Origin: Dichotomocladium elegans
Taxonomy: Eukaryota > Mucoromycota > Mucoromycetes > Mucorales > Lichtheimiaceae
Assembly (NCBI GenBank): GCA_025716815.1
Contig: JAIXMN010000060.1
Coordinates: forward strand, 1-58,285
Length of the DNA stretch: 58,285 bases
Direction of reading: 5' to 3'
Numbering within the stretch: the stretch's first letter is position 1; the number at the start of each line of letters is the position of its first letter. Position numbers and translations under genes: made by a program. Below are positions 1 through 10,800 of the stretch, in pieces. Under the pieces are notes generated by a model. The model worked only from the letters and a program-made list of their open reading frames with translations, made no database searches and was not told where the DNA came from.

Positions 1-480
1 AAACGATGGTGGTGGCCGGATATGAGGACTGACATTGCTAATTGGCTCGCTACCTGTACACAATGCCAGCTGGCTGCAAATGCTGACAGACATATTCACC
101 ATGCACCAATGAAGCCCTTGGACGTCCCACCTGCATTTTCCCGCTGGCACCTCGACTTTATCGGCGAATTACCTACAACAGCAAATGGAAATCGATGGAT
201 CTTAGTCGCGGTAGACTCTGCAACAAATTGGCCCATTGCTCGCTCTGTACCTGACGCCACCGGAGAGGCCATTGCTAAGTTCTTATACGAAGAAATTGTC
301 CTACGTTTTGGCTGCCCAGACGAGATCGTTACTGACCGAGGTGCAAACTTTATGTCAAACGTCCTTGCCAGCTATACTGGCCGCATCAAACTACGACATG
401 TTTTCACTTCAGCTTTTCACCCACGCACAAACGGAAAGGCCGAACGTACGAACGGCATTCTCAAACAAATGATACGTAAG
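1..480 (+). pseudogene. Ty3/gypsy pol fragment, integrase N-terminal and core part (element G1)
   Basis: Codes for the middle of a Ty3/gypsy integrase, which inserts cDNA into host chromosomes. Visible are the C-x2-C end of the HHCC zinc finger (CTQCQ), the first catalytic Asp in HLDFIGELPTT, the second in VTDRGANF, and the glutamate region FHPRTNGKAERTNGILKQ. The frame enters from outside the window, so protease, RT and RNase H are not seen. It is cut after IRKY by element A at TA 481-482 and resumes at 5425. It is nearly identical to the same part of G5 (about 42640-43118). Beyond 483 the frame runs on into element A as meaningless codons. Confidence 0.9.
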
Positions 481-482
481 TA

Positions 483-1875
483 CAGGTCTTTTCAGAAGAA
501 GTTTCCCATCTCGCACGCAAGGTGGTTGGTCTGGATCGGATGGTGGTTTTTTGGGGATGGGTCAGTGGGAGGCGGAGTGAGCCAAGGTGGGGGGGAAGGT
601 TCTGTCATGTGGTGGGCAAAATTTTTTGGGTGGTGGGTGAAGGCAGGGGAGCTGGAGAAAAATGGCAGGGCAAAAAAATTTTTCTCGTTTGACTCGGTGG
701 TGGTCAAACGCAACTTTGACGGTTGGTCGCCTCAGCAATGGTGGTTGCCGGAAAAATTTTCGTGGAGGATAAAGGGAGGCAAAGTGGCGATTTAAGAGTC
801 AGACGCTCGTTGATCTTTTTCTTGTACTCAGTGCTTGGAGAAGCTCCGTTGTGCAGCACATCCGCAATAGTCGTTGGTGGGGCTGAGGTAGTGGCGGTTT
901 AGGAAGGGAAGTGGTTTAATGCGACTGTATGACGGACCGTGGTGTATCTCCGCGGCCACGAACACAGCAGATGCCCCTTCTTCCCCGAAGGGCTTTAAGG
1001 TCAGAAAGTATAAAGGTAAAGCCAGACGAAACGCGCACTTTTTTTTGTTACAAAGGTCCGTTTGTTTGAGTGTGACAAAAGGAACCATAAAAGAAAAGCA
1101 GCCAGACATTTTTTTATGGGATAGTGGCGAGGAGGACACTCCAACCGATTTTTATTCAAAGAAAAAAGAGAAAGCGAGAAGGCAAAGAAATGGCTCATCT
1201 GCAGAGAGCATCAGGAGGAAGAAGCAATTGTTCTTGAAAGAGGACTGGGAAAGAAGCGGCTCGTCAAAAGACAACGGGAAAAATTCCAGGCCGTACAAGA
1301 GGGGCCTGCATTTCTTTTCTGTTCGACCATTGTTCCTAAAAACCGCAACACCGAATTCAAGCGCCCGCAATGCCACTGTTCTTCAAGCCGACAGCAGCAT
1401 CAAATTCGTACTGCGAAACTCGGGATGGGCTCAAGCATTAGCGCAAGTCATTGAGTGAGAACAACTTTCTGCAATTGACTAGCCGTTGAACGATTAGCAA
1501 GCTTGATTTGGTCCTGCGTTGCCGAGGCCAAGTAACCATAGTAGCAATTGCAAAGTGGGAGAAGAATATAAATGCCACGAATGGATCGTATACTAAGAAT
1601 TGCTAAAGGATTCGTGCGAAAAGTTGGTTTCAACGTTGAAGTCCTGTGCTGCGCTCGTCCTTCGAACTGCCTTGTTGCTTTTGAAAAAAAATTTTCTCGC
1701 GAACTCTCGAACGCACCTATTCCGCTTTCCATTTTACGAAGCTCAGCATCACGAAACGATTATCACTTATTCTCGTCATTAGCCTGATCCAACCGCTTCA
1801 GATTTGTTCAATCACAGTAGTGCGATCCGCGGTTACCAGCTTTCGTAACCAATCTTTCGTCAATCTTTCTGCAAG
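483..1875 (+). repeat. Left arm of element A inverted repeat (1,393 bp)
   Basis: Reverse complement of 4030-5422. Open frames inside it (for example 919-1458) recur exactly in the right arm (4447-4986), so the arms are identical or nearly so. The match stops at 1875/4030, after which the sequences diverge. The outer 300 bp is strongly G-rich on this strand. The frames show no recognisable domain and I do not treat them as genes. Confidence 0.95.
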
Positions 1876-3147
1876 CCGCATTTACACATTGTTAGGGAAT
1901 CACCTTTCAGATGGACGAATGTTCCTTGTAATAGGGAATTTTGGACGCTACATAATTCTTGATTAAAACCAAGCTCGAGTACGAAAAGATTAAGAGAGCA
2001 GAAAAGCAGCGTCGGTTTATTGATTTGGGAAAGCAAACCTAAACATGGAGCATTGCACTTTGCTGGAGAGTAATTGCTCAATACATCAGTCATGCGATCG
2101 ATCAATTTTTCTTTCTTTGATGCATCCAAGAGTCTGCGATTTATAACCAATGGCAAATTTTCCACTATGTATTCAGCAGCATTCCAACTGATTTCTTCTT
2201 CGCGGAAGACGGGACATGGCCGGCATTTTCGATCTTGGTGAACATAGGGTTGCAACCTCTTCTGGTAAGATATCGAGCTGAAGTACCATGTCTCCTCCTC
2301 CAAACTGGGCACGATAGCCAGGACTTCATCGACGAAATCGAGCATCTCTTGTGCGGTGATAAACCCCGAGGAGGAGCGCACAGAAGGGATAAGTACGCCT
2401 CTACTAGGCATAACAGCTAGGACGTGAAGGTCGGGTGCAGGTATCGCTGGATCACTGGGGATGGGTGGTGACACTTTCGGCGATACCGGATATGTACGGC
2501 GAGCGTTGACGGCAAATGCTGCTTCAGCAAAGAAAGCACATTATCATCCGCCTTGAAGTCGTCCCTATCGACAACTTCATCAAGCGACGGAGCACGCCTT
2601 GCCTCTCTTCCTCCATCTGGCTGATGGAGAAACACCAAAAGCGCTCGAAGGTGTTCCTTGCGCTTTTTGCAGCCATTTCTGCAACGCGCTTTTTCGATAC
2701 CGCCTCTGTAGTCGCTTGCGAGCGCGCAACCATCACGTCTTCTATGGCGCACGTGGGATAGGCATCAACATACTCAAACACGAAACGAATGAACTTGCTG
2801 TCAAACTGCTTCGCTTTCTCGCATTATCTTCTTTTGGGCATTACGTTCAGACCTCTGGATGCCCTGTATCGGGCGACATATGCGCTAAAAGTCGACGGCG
2901 CCATATGCACACTCCCTGTGGCGCTGGCCTTCGACATGCCATGATTGATGTGGTTATCAATGGCAACTCTTACAAACTTTCGACATGCTTTTGGCACACC
3001 CTTTTTTTTGCAGGTTTCTGGGTATTATGTTGTGCAGCTCGTTTCACACCGCCGGAAATGGACAAAGCCCCGTTCGTTTCGATGTTGGGATTGCGCTCCC
3101 TCATCTTCTCGTCCTTTACATTCACGATAAATTGTAAATGCCGCCTA
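1860..3147 (-). pseudogene. Possible decayed mariner-like transposase inside element A
   Basis: No intact frame exists. Reading the minus strand from about 3147 down gives, in broken frames, a basic leader, a helix-turn-helix-like stretch (about 2990-2840, with MAPSTFSAYVARYRAS), a segment KFIRFVFEYVDAYPTCAIED (about 2800-2740), then a 204-codon frame (2474-1860). The latter has VLAVMPSRGVL and GFITAQEMLDFVDEVL, and further on EEEISWNAAEYIVENLPL. Their order and spacing resemble fungal mariner/Tc1 proteins: HTH, linker, the strand before the second Asp, and the region around the last acidic residue. The catalytic Asp residues are not visible. Identification rests on pattern and on the TA duplication and is tentative. 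An unrelated gene fragment is the alternative. Confidence 0.4.
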
Positions 3148-4029
3148 ATACTTACACTGGCTTAACACCGAGAAGGCTACATCACCGTTTTCGATAGGCG
3201 TACCAGCATTGTGTTATGTGCAAAGAAAAGGAAAGTGTAAATCACAAAATTCGTGCTCCATGTACTACAAGACCATCTTTGGCCGCTTATCTTCTCGGGA
3301 ACTATGACCTGATGCCCCGCGTAGGATGTGACATATCAGTAACTAAAATCATTCGTTCATGTACTTTGCAGCCGTTACGCCTGGACTTTCTCAGTTTCCA
3401 TAGTCGATAGATCCGTGAAATAAATGTAGTCTTCATTGAACAAGCTTATGGTTCACAGGATGAATAGGAAATAAGTGTTACCCCAAATCATCATACACAA
3501 TCACTGCAACGTCCTCGTCACCATCTCAACTCTACACAAGTTCAACAATCGATGTTCCAAAAGTACAAATATGACTTCTCCCATCCGAATGACGAAGATA
3601 CAGTACTGTTTTCTAATCTTTCCAAAGCCGGTTAAGTAAAAGTAGACAAATGCTGTACTGCACTGATTAGTATGCCTGTTATGGTAGAAACGCATGACTG
3701 CAGGCTGGCCAAGGTTGGCAAGGAAGATATATGTACGTTGTCACCCTTTGAGAACCCGCTTGCCTTTTAGCATTTGCAATTAGATGTTTGGAGGGAAAGA
3801 GGTAGAGCATGGAACATAATAGCTGTAATTTCAAATGATGTTGTAACCTCCAAATTCATTCACTGTCCCATCCAGAAAAAGCCATTTGCTGAAAACTGCG
3901 GGATGAAAGGTGAGTTGTTTCTCGAAAAGTCCAAGGCTCAACTCCCCAGCATATCCCGCAAAATGTGGACGTAAAGGATCCTCGATGTTAAATTATGACT
4001 GTGCCCGACATGGAACGAAAATGACGCGA

Positions 4030-5422
4030 CTTGCAGAAAGATTGACGAAAGATTGGTTACGAAAGCTGGTAACCGCGGATCGCACTACTGTGATTGAACA
4101 AATCTGAAGCGGTTGGATCAGGCTAATGACGAGAATAAGTGATAATCGTTTCGTGATGCTGAGCTTCGTAAAATGGAAAGCGGAATAGGTGCGTTCGAGA
4201 GTTCGCGAGAAAATTTTTTTTCAAAAGCAACAAGGCAGTTCGAAGGACGAGCGCAGCACAGGACTTCAACGTTGAAACCAACTTTTCGCACGAATCCTTT
4301 AGCAATTCTTAGTATACGATCCATTCGTGGCATTTATATTCTTCTCCCACTTTGCAATTGCTACTATGGTTACTTGGCCTCGGCAACGCAGGACCAAATC
4401 AAGCTTGCTAATCGTTCAACGGCTAGTCAATTGCAGAAAGTTGTTCTCACTCAATGACTTGCGCTAATGCTTGAGCCCATCCCGAGTTTCGCAGTACGAA
4501 TTTGATGCTGCTGTCGGCTTGAAGAACAGTGGCATTGCGGGCGCTTGAATTCGGTGTTGCGGTTTTTAGGAACAATGGTCGAACAGAAAAGAAATGCAGG
4601 CCCCTCTTGTACGGCCTGGAATTTTTCCCGTTGTCTTTTGACGAGCCGCTTCTTTCCCAGTCCTCTTTCAAGAACAATTGCTTCTTCCTCCTGATGCTCT
4701 CTGCAGATGAGCCATTTCTTTGCCTTCTCGCTTTCTCTTTTTTCTTTGAATAAAAATCGGTTGGAGTGTCCTCCTCGCCACTATCCCATAAAAAAATGTC
4801 TGGCTGCTTTTCTTTTATGGTTCCTTTTGTCACACTCAAACAAACGGACCTTTGTAACAAAAAAAAGTGCGCGTTTCGTCTGGCTTTACCTTTATACTTT
4901 CTGACCTTAAAGCCCTTCGGGGAAGAAGGGGCATCTGCTGTGTTCGTGGCCGCGGAGATACACCACGGTCCGTCATACAGTCGCATTAAACCACTTCCCT
5001 TCCTAAACCGCCACTACCTCAGCCCCACCAACGACTATTGCGGATGTGCTGCACAACGGAGCTTCTCCAAGCACTGAGTACAAGAAAAAGATCAACGAGC
5101 GTCTGACTCTTAAATCGCCACTTTGCCTCCCTTTATCCTCCACGAAAATTTTTCCGGCAACCACCATTGCTGAGGCGACCAACCGTCAAAGTTGCGTTTG
5201 ACCACCACCGAGTCAAACGAGAAAAATTTTTTTGCCCTGCCATTTTTCTCCAGCTCCCCTGCCTTCACCCACCACCCAAAAAATTTTGCCCACCACATGA
5301 CAGAACCTTCCCCCCCACCTTGGCTCACTCCGCCTCCCACTGACCCATCCCCAAAAAACCACCATCCGATCCAGACCAACCACCTTGCGTGCGAGATGGG
5401 AAACTTCTTCTGAAAAGACCTG
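4030..5422 (-). repeat. Right arm of element A inverted repeat (1,393 bp)
   Basis: Mirror copy of 483-1875. The outer end reads ...AAAAGACCTG, followed by the duplicated TA and then the continuation of the G1 integrase (VNGRIHRW). No indels separate the two arms, which points to a recent insertion or to gene conversion between arms. Confidence 0.95.
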
Positions 5423-5424
5423 TA

Positions 5425-6079
5425 TGTAAATGGCCGGATTCACCGATGGGACGACTTTGTGGAACCCGCTCTTTTCGCATGCCGAGTACGCAGACATCGC
5501 ACCACCGGATTCAGCCCATTCTTCCTCATCTATGGCCAAGAACCAAAGCTTCCAGGTGATCACCTTCGACCATATATCACCATCGACAAGGAAGCCACCG
5601 AACTTACCGAAGCGGATGCATCAAAGTCTTGCGTGCAAGCCCTTCTCAAGTTACGCGATGAACGAATTTCTGCCGAGACGCGTGTCCGCGCCAGTGCTGC
5701 ACAAGATAAGGCCCGATGGGATGCTGCTCTAACACTGCAAGTTTTTTCTGTGGGGGACCATGTCCTTATGCGCCACGAGAACAAGTTTGGACTGGAGTAC
5801 AACTGGAAAGGTCCATTCCGCGTAATTAAGACCAACCCTAGCACTGACATCTACCAGCTTCAGGACATGAACGGCAAAATCTACAATTCTTGGGTGCACA
5901 CTGACCGCCTCCGCCCCATTTTTGTACGAAACAACGCCACACCAACCGATCCATGGTATGACCCAACTGCCGCTCGCGCAGCCGAACGCCGCCACCTCGA
6001 AGCTGCTGCTGTCGCTCGCTCCCAACTGTCTCTCTTGTTCGAGGACGAACAACATTCTGGGGAGGGGATATTGTCGTAG
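5425..6079 (+). pseudogene. Ty3/gypsy pol C-terminus (element G1, continued)
   Basis: Continues the integrase after element A: the C-terminal domain with HRTTGFSPFFLIYGQEPKLPGD, the GPF/Y-like WKGPFRV, and the tail HTDRLRPI...WYDPTAARAAERR. No chromodomain follows. The stop codon TAG at 6077-6079 lies inside the 3' LTR (TGTCGTAG), so the last residues ILS are encoded across the polypurine tract/LTR border. The polypurine tract GGGGAGGGGA is at 6059-6068. Confidence 0.9.
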
Positions 6080-6363
6080 CACAGATTGCTTGACCAATCA
6101 ACGGTGCTCTCTATTTTTATCGCTTTTCATAGTCCTCTTCGACAAGTGCACAAATGACAGTAGTCCTCGCATCAGACGCACAGCCCACTTCTATTTCCCT
6201 TTTATCCCACTTCTCCATGATTATTATTAGATAGCAAAACCGGTATAAATATCCAAGTAGTGCCATGCAATAAACATCATCTATCCGTTACCCTTCTTCT
6301 TCTACGGTTACGCTTGGTCGTTGCTATTGGCTACGGTGTAACCGCCAAAATATACGCACGACA
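6072..6363 (+). repeat. 3' LTR of G1 (292 bp)
   Basis: Starts TGTCGTAGCACAG and ends GCACGACA, so the ends form a short inverted repeat TGTCGT/ACGACA. It carries a TATAAATAT box and an ATAAACATC motif about 30 bp further on, as do all related LTRs here. The same 292-bp length is recovered for both LTRs of G5 once their inserts are removed. G2 is inserted on its last three bases. Confidence 0.92.
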
Positions 6364-6364
6364 T

Positions 6365-6691
6365 TGTCGTAGCCAGATTAATCGGCCATTAGAATTTCCG
6401 GCTCAAGTCTATTTTCATAACGATCCCTGACGTAATGTCGGGCTTACTACCTTTTAGCATTATGACGCCATGGATTATCACGCACGTTGTACTACATCTC
6501 TAATTACATCATCCATTCTCCATGACGTCTGTGCAGTATTATCTTAAGTATACTTAGCATTAGAAACAATATAAATATCCAGGCAGCGTCCAAACAATAA
6601 ACATTATCTCAGAGTTATCTGTCACATTTAATTGTTCCTCCAAAAGTCTATTCTCTGGCTACGGTGTATCCGCCAAATTACGAAGACGACA
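6365..6691 (+). repeat. 5' LTR of G2 (327 bp)
   Basis: TGTCGTAGCC...GAAGACGACA. A TATAAATAT box lies near 6570, followed by AATAAACATTATC as a likely start/polyadenylation region. The same LTR family occurs as a solo LTR on the minus strand at 52126-57821. Confidence 0.95.
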
Positions 6692-6693
6692 AT

Positions 6694-6705
6694 TGGTAGC
6701 TGATG
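6694..6705 (+). promoter_or_regulatory. G2 primer-binding site
   Basis: TGGTAGCTGATG lies 2 nt after the LTR. The same motif directly follows the 5' LTRs of G4, G5, G6 and G7. Its complement ends ...CAGCTACCA, i.e. a tRNA 3' end with acceptor bases AGC/GCT, the type expected for initiator tRNA-Met. The tRNA identity is inferred; no such tRNA gene lies in the window. Confidence 0.7.
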
Positions 6706-6712
6706 AACCTTT

Positions 6713-7765
6713 ATGTGTGATCGTTTTTCCAAGCCAAGTTTCAAGACATACCGATCCTTATCCGATCCACCTTCATCCGAAGAAGAATATACAACCAGAG
6801 AGGAACTCACGTTTCAAGATTATAGACAAGATATGGCACAAGAAGACCACACGCAACAAATTTTGGCTATGTTAGTCACCCTTTTGAAAAACCAGCAAGA
6901 GCCGAAACCATTCCGCCTACGTATGCGTGAACCTGACACATATCATGGCAACCGGACCTTAAATGCAGCGCAAAGTTGGCTTCGATCTGTCGAGCGGTAC
7001 CTGGAGATGGCCGATCTGGAAGAGCATCAATGGGTCGCATATGCTGCAACCCTTTTACGGGGAGAAGCGGAAATCTGGTGGCAACAACAAGAACAACGCG
7101 CCGATATTAGCGAATGGGTCGAGTTCAAGAAGCGTTTGCTAGCAATATTCAGCCCACCAGATGCGCCACGTCTAGCAAGAGACCATCTGGCGCATTTGCC
7201 TCAGACAGGTACTGTTGCTGAATATGTTGCAAACTTCCAAGCCATTTGGACTGCCCTGCCGGGCATGACCGACGATGAAGCGAAGGACCGTTTTGAGCGA
7301 GGACTTCAACCAGAATTATTCATGCATGTCCGGTCACGCTCAGCTTCCTCCACAGACGAAGCTATGAAGATTGCTCTGGCGTACGAAAGCTCGCAACAAC
7401 AGGCGCGTTATTGGTATCAGCAAGGTGGTCAACAACAGATCGCACAGCCGCAAGTTGGACAACAGCACGTGCCCGAGTATCTCCGCTCGTCGGGCGTCGC
7501 CCCCATGGATCTGGACGCCATTCGTTCAAGAAGACCAAACTCCGGCTGGCGCACCAATGACCGTAATGGTGCTTCCAACTGGCGACAGCGAAATCTCAAC
7601 AGTAGCCAGGATCGTGAGTGCTACAATTGCGGTGGCCTCGGCCACATTGCGCGCAATTGTTCGTCTGCGCGCCGTCGTCTAGGTCAGAATGGTAGTGGTG
7701 ATGGTAAAACCAACGGCCGTCTCGGAGCCCAAAGTCACCCAAAAGGCCAAGCGCGGTTGAATTAA
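6713..7765 (+). CDS. gag: G2 Gag (350 aa)
   Basis: Structural protein of the virus-like particle. Residues from about 75 to 215 match a Ty3-type capsid (EPDTYHGN, AQSWLRSVERYLEM, GEAEIWWQQQ, the repeated pattern TVAEYVANFQAIWTALPG). One nucleocapsid CCHC knuckle, CYNCGGLGHIARNC, lies at 7619-7660. The first ATG after the primer-binding site (6702) runs into an early stop, so 6713 is taken as start. The frame ends at 7763-7765. The pol frame is one base back and is open from 7708. A CCCAAAA heptamer at 7738-7744 lies in register for -1 slippage. Confidence 0.9.
   Translation: MCDRFSKPSFKTYRSLSDPPSSEEEYTTREELTFQDYRQDMAQEDHTQQILAMLVTLLKNQQEPKPFRLRMREPDTYHGNRTLNAAQSWLRSVERYLEMADLEEHQWVAYAATLLRGEAEIWWQQQEQRADISEWVEFKKRLLAIFSPPDAPRLARDHLAHLPQTGTVAEYVANFQAIWTALPGMTDDEAKDRFERGLQPELFMHVRSRSASSTDEAMKIALAYESSQQQARYWYQQGGQQQIAQPQVGQQHVPEYLRSSGVAPMDLDAIRSRRPNSGWRTNDRNGASNWRQRNLNSSQDRECYNCGGLGHIARNCSSARRRLGQNGSGDGKTNGRLGAQSHPKGQARLN
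7738..7744 (+). promoter_or_regulatory. Candidate -1 ribosomal frameshift heptamer (G2 gag/pol)
   Basis: C CCA AAA is read in the gag frame as cac-cca-aaa, the canonical X-XXY-YYZ layout. A -1 slip enters the pol frame, which has no stop from 7708 to 11250. The gag stop is 18 nt downstream. G6 has T TTA AAA in the equivalent place (50195-50201). Confidence 0.65.
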
Positions 7766-7800
7766 GGGGAGTTCCTCCACGCCAATCACAATCCCTGAAT

Positions 7801-10800
7801 ATGATGAAGCAAGACGCCCCGATGTTGCCGGAAAACCTGCTGATTGACCTATCCGACGATCAAGATGAAGACGCCCGTGCACTCCAAGACACCCTACAGG
7901 AAGATAGACAGTTCCTTGATTCGTTAAACTCAATAAAAGAAACTGAATTACCCCTGTACTTGATGCGTTGCAATGGTCACCCTGTTCAGGTCCTGATCGA
8001 TTCTGGTGCCACTGGTTCCTATGTTGCGCCACGAGTTGCCATGAACTTGCCCACTCGAAGGATTCCCATGAGAGAAGTAGAAACTGCAGGAGGACATGCT
8101 CTGTCGATCAGCCAACAGGCTTCCTTGTCACTGGATGCCCAAGGATATGAGCATACCACCACTGCTTATGTTCTTGACACCAAGTTCGATGTGATCCTTG
8201 GACGCGACTGGCTCAAATCTGTGAAACCCATACCGGATTGGGAATTGGACACCTGGCGGATTCGTAAGGGTGAACATGAATATGTCATCCGTCCTCGGCA
8301 TAAACGTGTTCTACCTGACCTCGCTTACTTGATATCACACCGCCAAGTCCAACGCTTAGAGCGCAGCAAAGAGATTGACGACGTCTTTGTGTGCTTTGTG
8401 CGCCCAGAAGACTGTGCACCAACTGACGGTACTAATGATCAGCAGGCCAAAGCACTCATTGCAGAATTTAGTGATGTTTTCCAGGACAAGCTCCCCGGCC
8501 TACCTCCCAAACGAGACATCGAACATGTCATTGATACTGGAGACGCTGCCCCCATCTCACGCCCGCCTTACAAGATGAGTCCTCGCGAATTGGATGAGCT
8601 GCGGCGACAGTTGAAGGAGCTATTGGATTTAGGTCTCATCCGGCCAAGTACCTCCGCATGGGGTTCCCCCGTCCTATTCGTACGCAAGAAAGACGGGTCC
8701 ATGAGAATGTGTATCGATTACCGTGCCGTAAATCGAGTTACGAAACGGAACTCCACACCTTTGCCACGAATCGACGAATGCCTGGAACGCCTACATGGTA
8801 TGCGTTATTTCTCCAAGATTGATCTGCGTTCGGGGTACCACAACCTACGGTTGCGCGAGGAGGATATCCCGAAAAGTGCTTTCACTACACGCTATGGTTC
8901 CTTTGAGTGGTTGGTCCTGAGTTTTGGCCTCATGAATAGCCCTCCGGTATTCCAATCCTGGATGAACTCTATCATAGGAGAGGAATTTCTCGACCGCTGC
9001 GCTATGGTGTACCTCGACGATTGTTTGATTTTCAGTCGTACCAAAACCCAACATGAGAAGGACGTTCGGGCGATTCTGACGAAGTTCTGGGAAGCCAAGG
9101 TCATTGCTAACGAGAAAAAATGCGAATTCTTCAAGACCGAACTGGAGTTTGTTGGGCACCAGGTAACTGCTGATGGTGTGTTGCCCTCGAAATCCAAAGT
9201 CAAGGCAATTCAAGACTGGCCAGTGCCGACAAATGTGCAAGAAGTACGTCAGTTCGTCGGGCTCGGCTCCCATTATCGTCGCTTTATACGTGACTTCGCC
9301 GCTCTGGCTGCGCCGTTGACCGATTTAACCAAGGGTACTGGTGCGAAGAAAAGAGCGATTACCTGGACGTCTGAGTGTCAACAAGCTTTTGACGAAATCA
9401 AGGCTCGCATGACTGCTGCCCCTGTCCTTAAGCCACCAAATCCAGATATGCCTTATGTGGTCGAAGTCGATAGCAGTGACTACGGCGTAGGTGGAGTTTT
9501 GTTGCAAGAGGGTACTGACGGGCTCATGCACCCTGTAGCATTTGAGTCCAAGAAGTTGTCGGCGACCGAACGAGCATACCCCGCACAGGAACGAGAATTA
9601 CTTGCAATCCTACATGCACTCCGCACCTGGCGTTGTTTTATTGATGGCCGTCCATATACTGTCTTTTCAGACCACCATCCACTGAAGTATTTCCGGTCCA
9701 AAACAAAACCCACACCACGCTTGACCTGTTGGATTGCCGAACTTGAACTATATGACCCAGATATCCAATACAAACCAGGCAAGGACAACCATATCCCGGA
9801 TCTGCTTTCTCGTCGAGATGGTCCGGATTGTGTCACCAAAGAGCCCGAAATGGAACCCGATTATCTTTATGCGGTTAAGGCAATCCAAGAATCCGACTGG
9901 CCCAAGTTCTACGCAATGCCCGAGGATAGGTGGTCGCCCACGTATAAGGATCTGCTTCTGAAACACAAGGACAAGTTCGTAGTACGTAACAATGCAATAT
10001 ATCGCAAGGTAAAAATAGGCAAGGAAATCCATGAAATCCGCTATGCACTTTTTGCTCGTCGCGCCGATCTGGTTGAGCAGTTTCACAAGTCGTTCGGCCA
10101 TGCGGGTAATACCACCGTCTACGATTTGATACGCAAGCGTTGGTGGTGGCCCGACATGCGCACAGACATCCAAACGTGGCTTGCCACCTGTCCACAATGC
10201 CAACTTGCTGCCAATGCTGATCGCGGTGTCCATCATGCTCCCATGAAACCACTGGAGGTGCCGCCTGCCTTTTATCGATGGCATCTGGATTTTATTGGTG
10301 AACTCCCTACCACAATCCAGGGAAACCGTTGGTTGCTAGTCGCCGTTGATTATGCCACAAATTGGACGATCGCCCGTGCAGTACCGGACGCAACTGGTGA
10401 AGCTATCGCCAAGTTTCTTTACGAGGAAATTGTACTGCCATTTTCTTGTCCTGCAGAGATCTGTACTGACCGCGGTGCCAATTTTATGTCTAACATCCTT
10501 ACTAATTATCTGGGCCGTCTCAAAACGAATCATGTCCTGACGTCGGCTTTCCATCCACGCACCAACAGTAAGGTGGAACGCACTAATGGTATCCTCAAAC
10601 AGATGCTTCGCAAATATACACATGGCAAGATTCATCGATGGGACCAATTTGTTGATGCCGCAGTATTTGCATGCCGCATCCGCAAGCATCGCACAACTGG
10701 ATTTAGCCCATACTTTTTGGTATACGGACAGGAACCCAAGCTCCCTGGAGATTTTTTACCGCCGTTTATTGATATGGCCGATCCCACACAAGAAGCACCT

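Larger units (their letters stand above)
483..5422. mobile_element. Element A: 4.94-kb DNA transposon with giant terminal inverted repeats
   Basis: The insertion splits the G1 integrase and duplicates TA (481-482 and 5423-5424). The element begins CAGGTCTTTTCAGAAG and ends with the reverse complement. Positions x and 5905-x are complementary over 1,393 bp at each end without a length change, leaving a 2,154-bp centre (1876-4029). A TA duplication and CAGG ends fit the Tc1/mariner superfamily, although arms this long are unusual there. The centre carries minus-strand pieces that resemble a decayed mariner-like transposase (1860-3147). In 3166-4029 I see no coding sequence I can support. Its end sequence resembles that of the small MITEs at 26244 and 43121. 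Confidence 0.9.

Noticed and set aside
22..795. A 257-codon frame that joins integrase to a Trp/Gly-rich tail
   Set aside because: The tail from 483 on is element A sequence read by chance; the frame is a fusion artefact of the insertion.
919..1458. 179-codon frame in the element A arm, repeated at 4447-4986
   Set aside because: Present twice only because the arms are identical. No recognisable domain, and a competing 103-codon frame overlaps on the opposite strand; no support as a gene.
2599..3165. 188-codon plus-strand frame inside element A
   Set aside because: Lies opposite the possible transposase remnants and shows no domain or coding-like pattern of its own.
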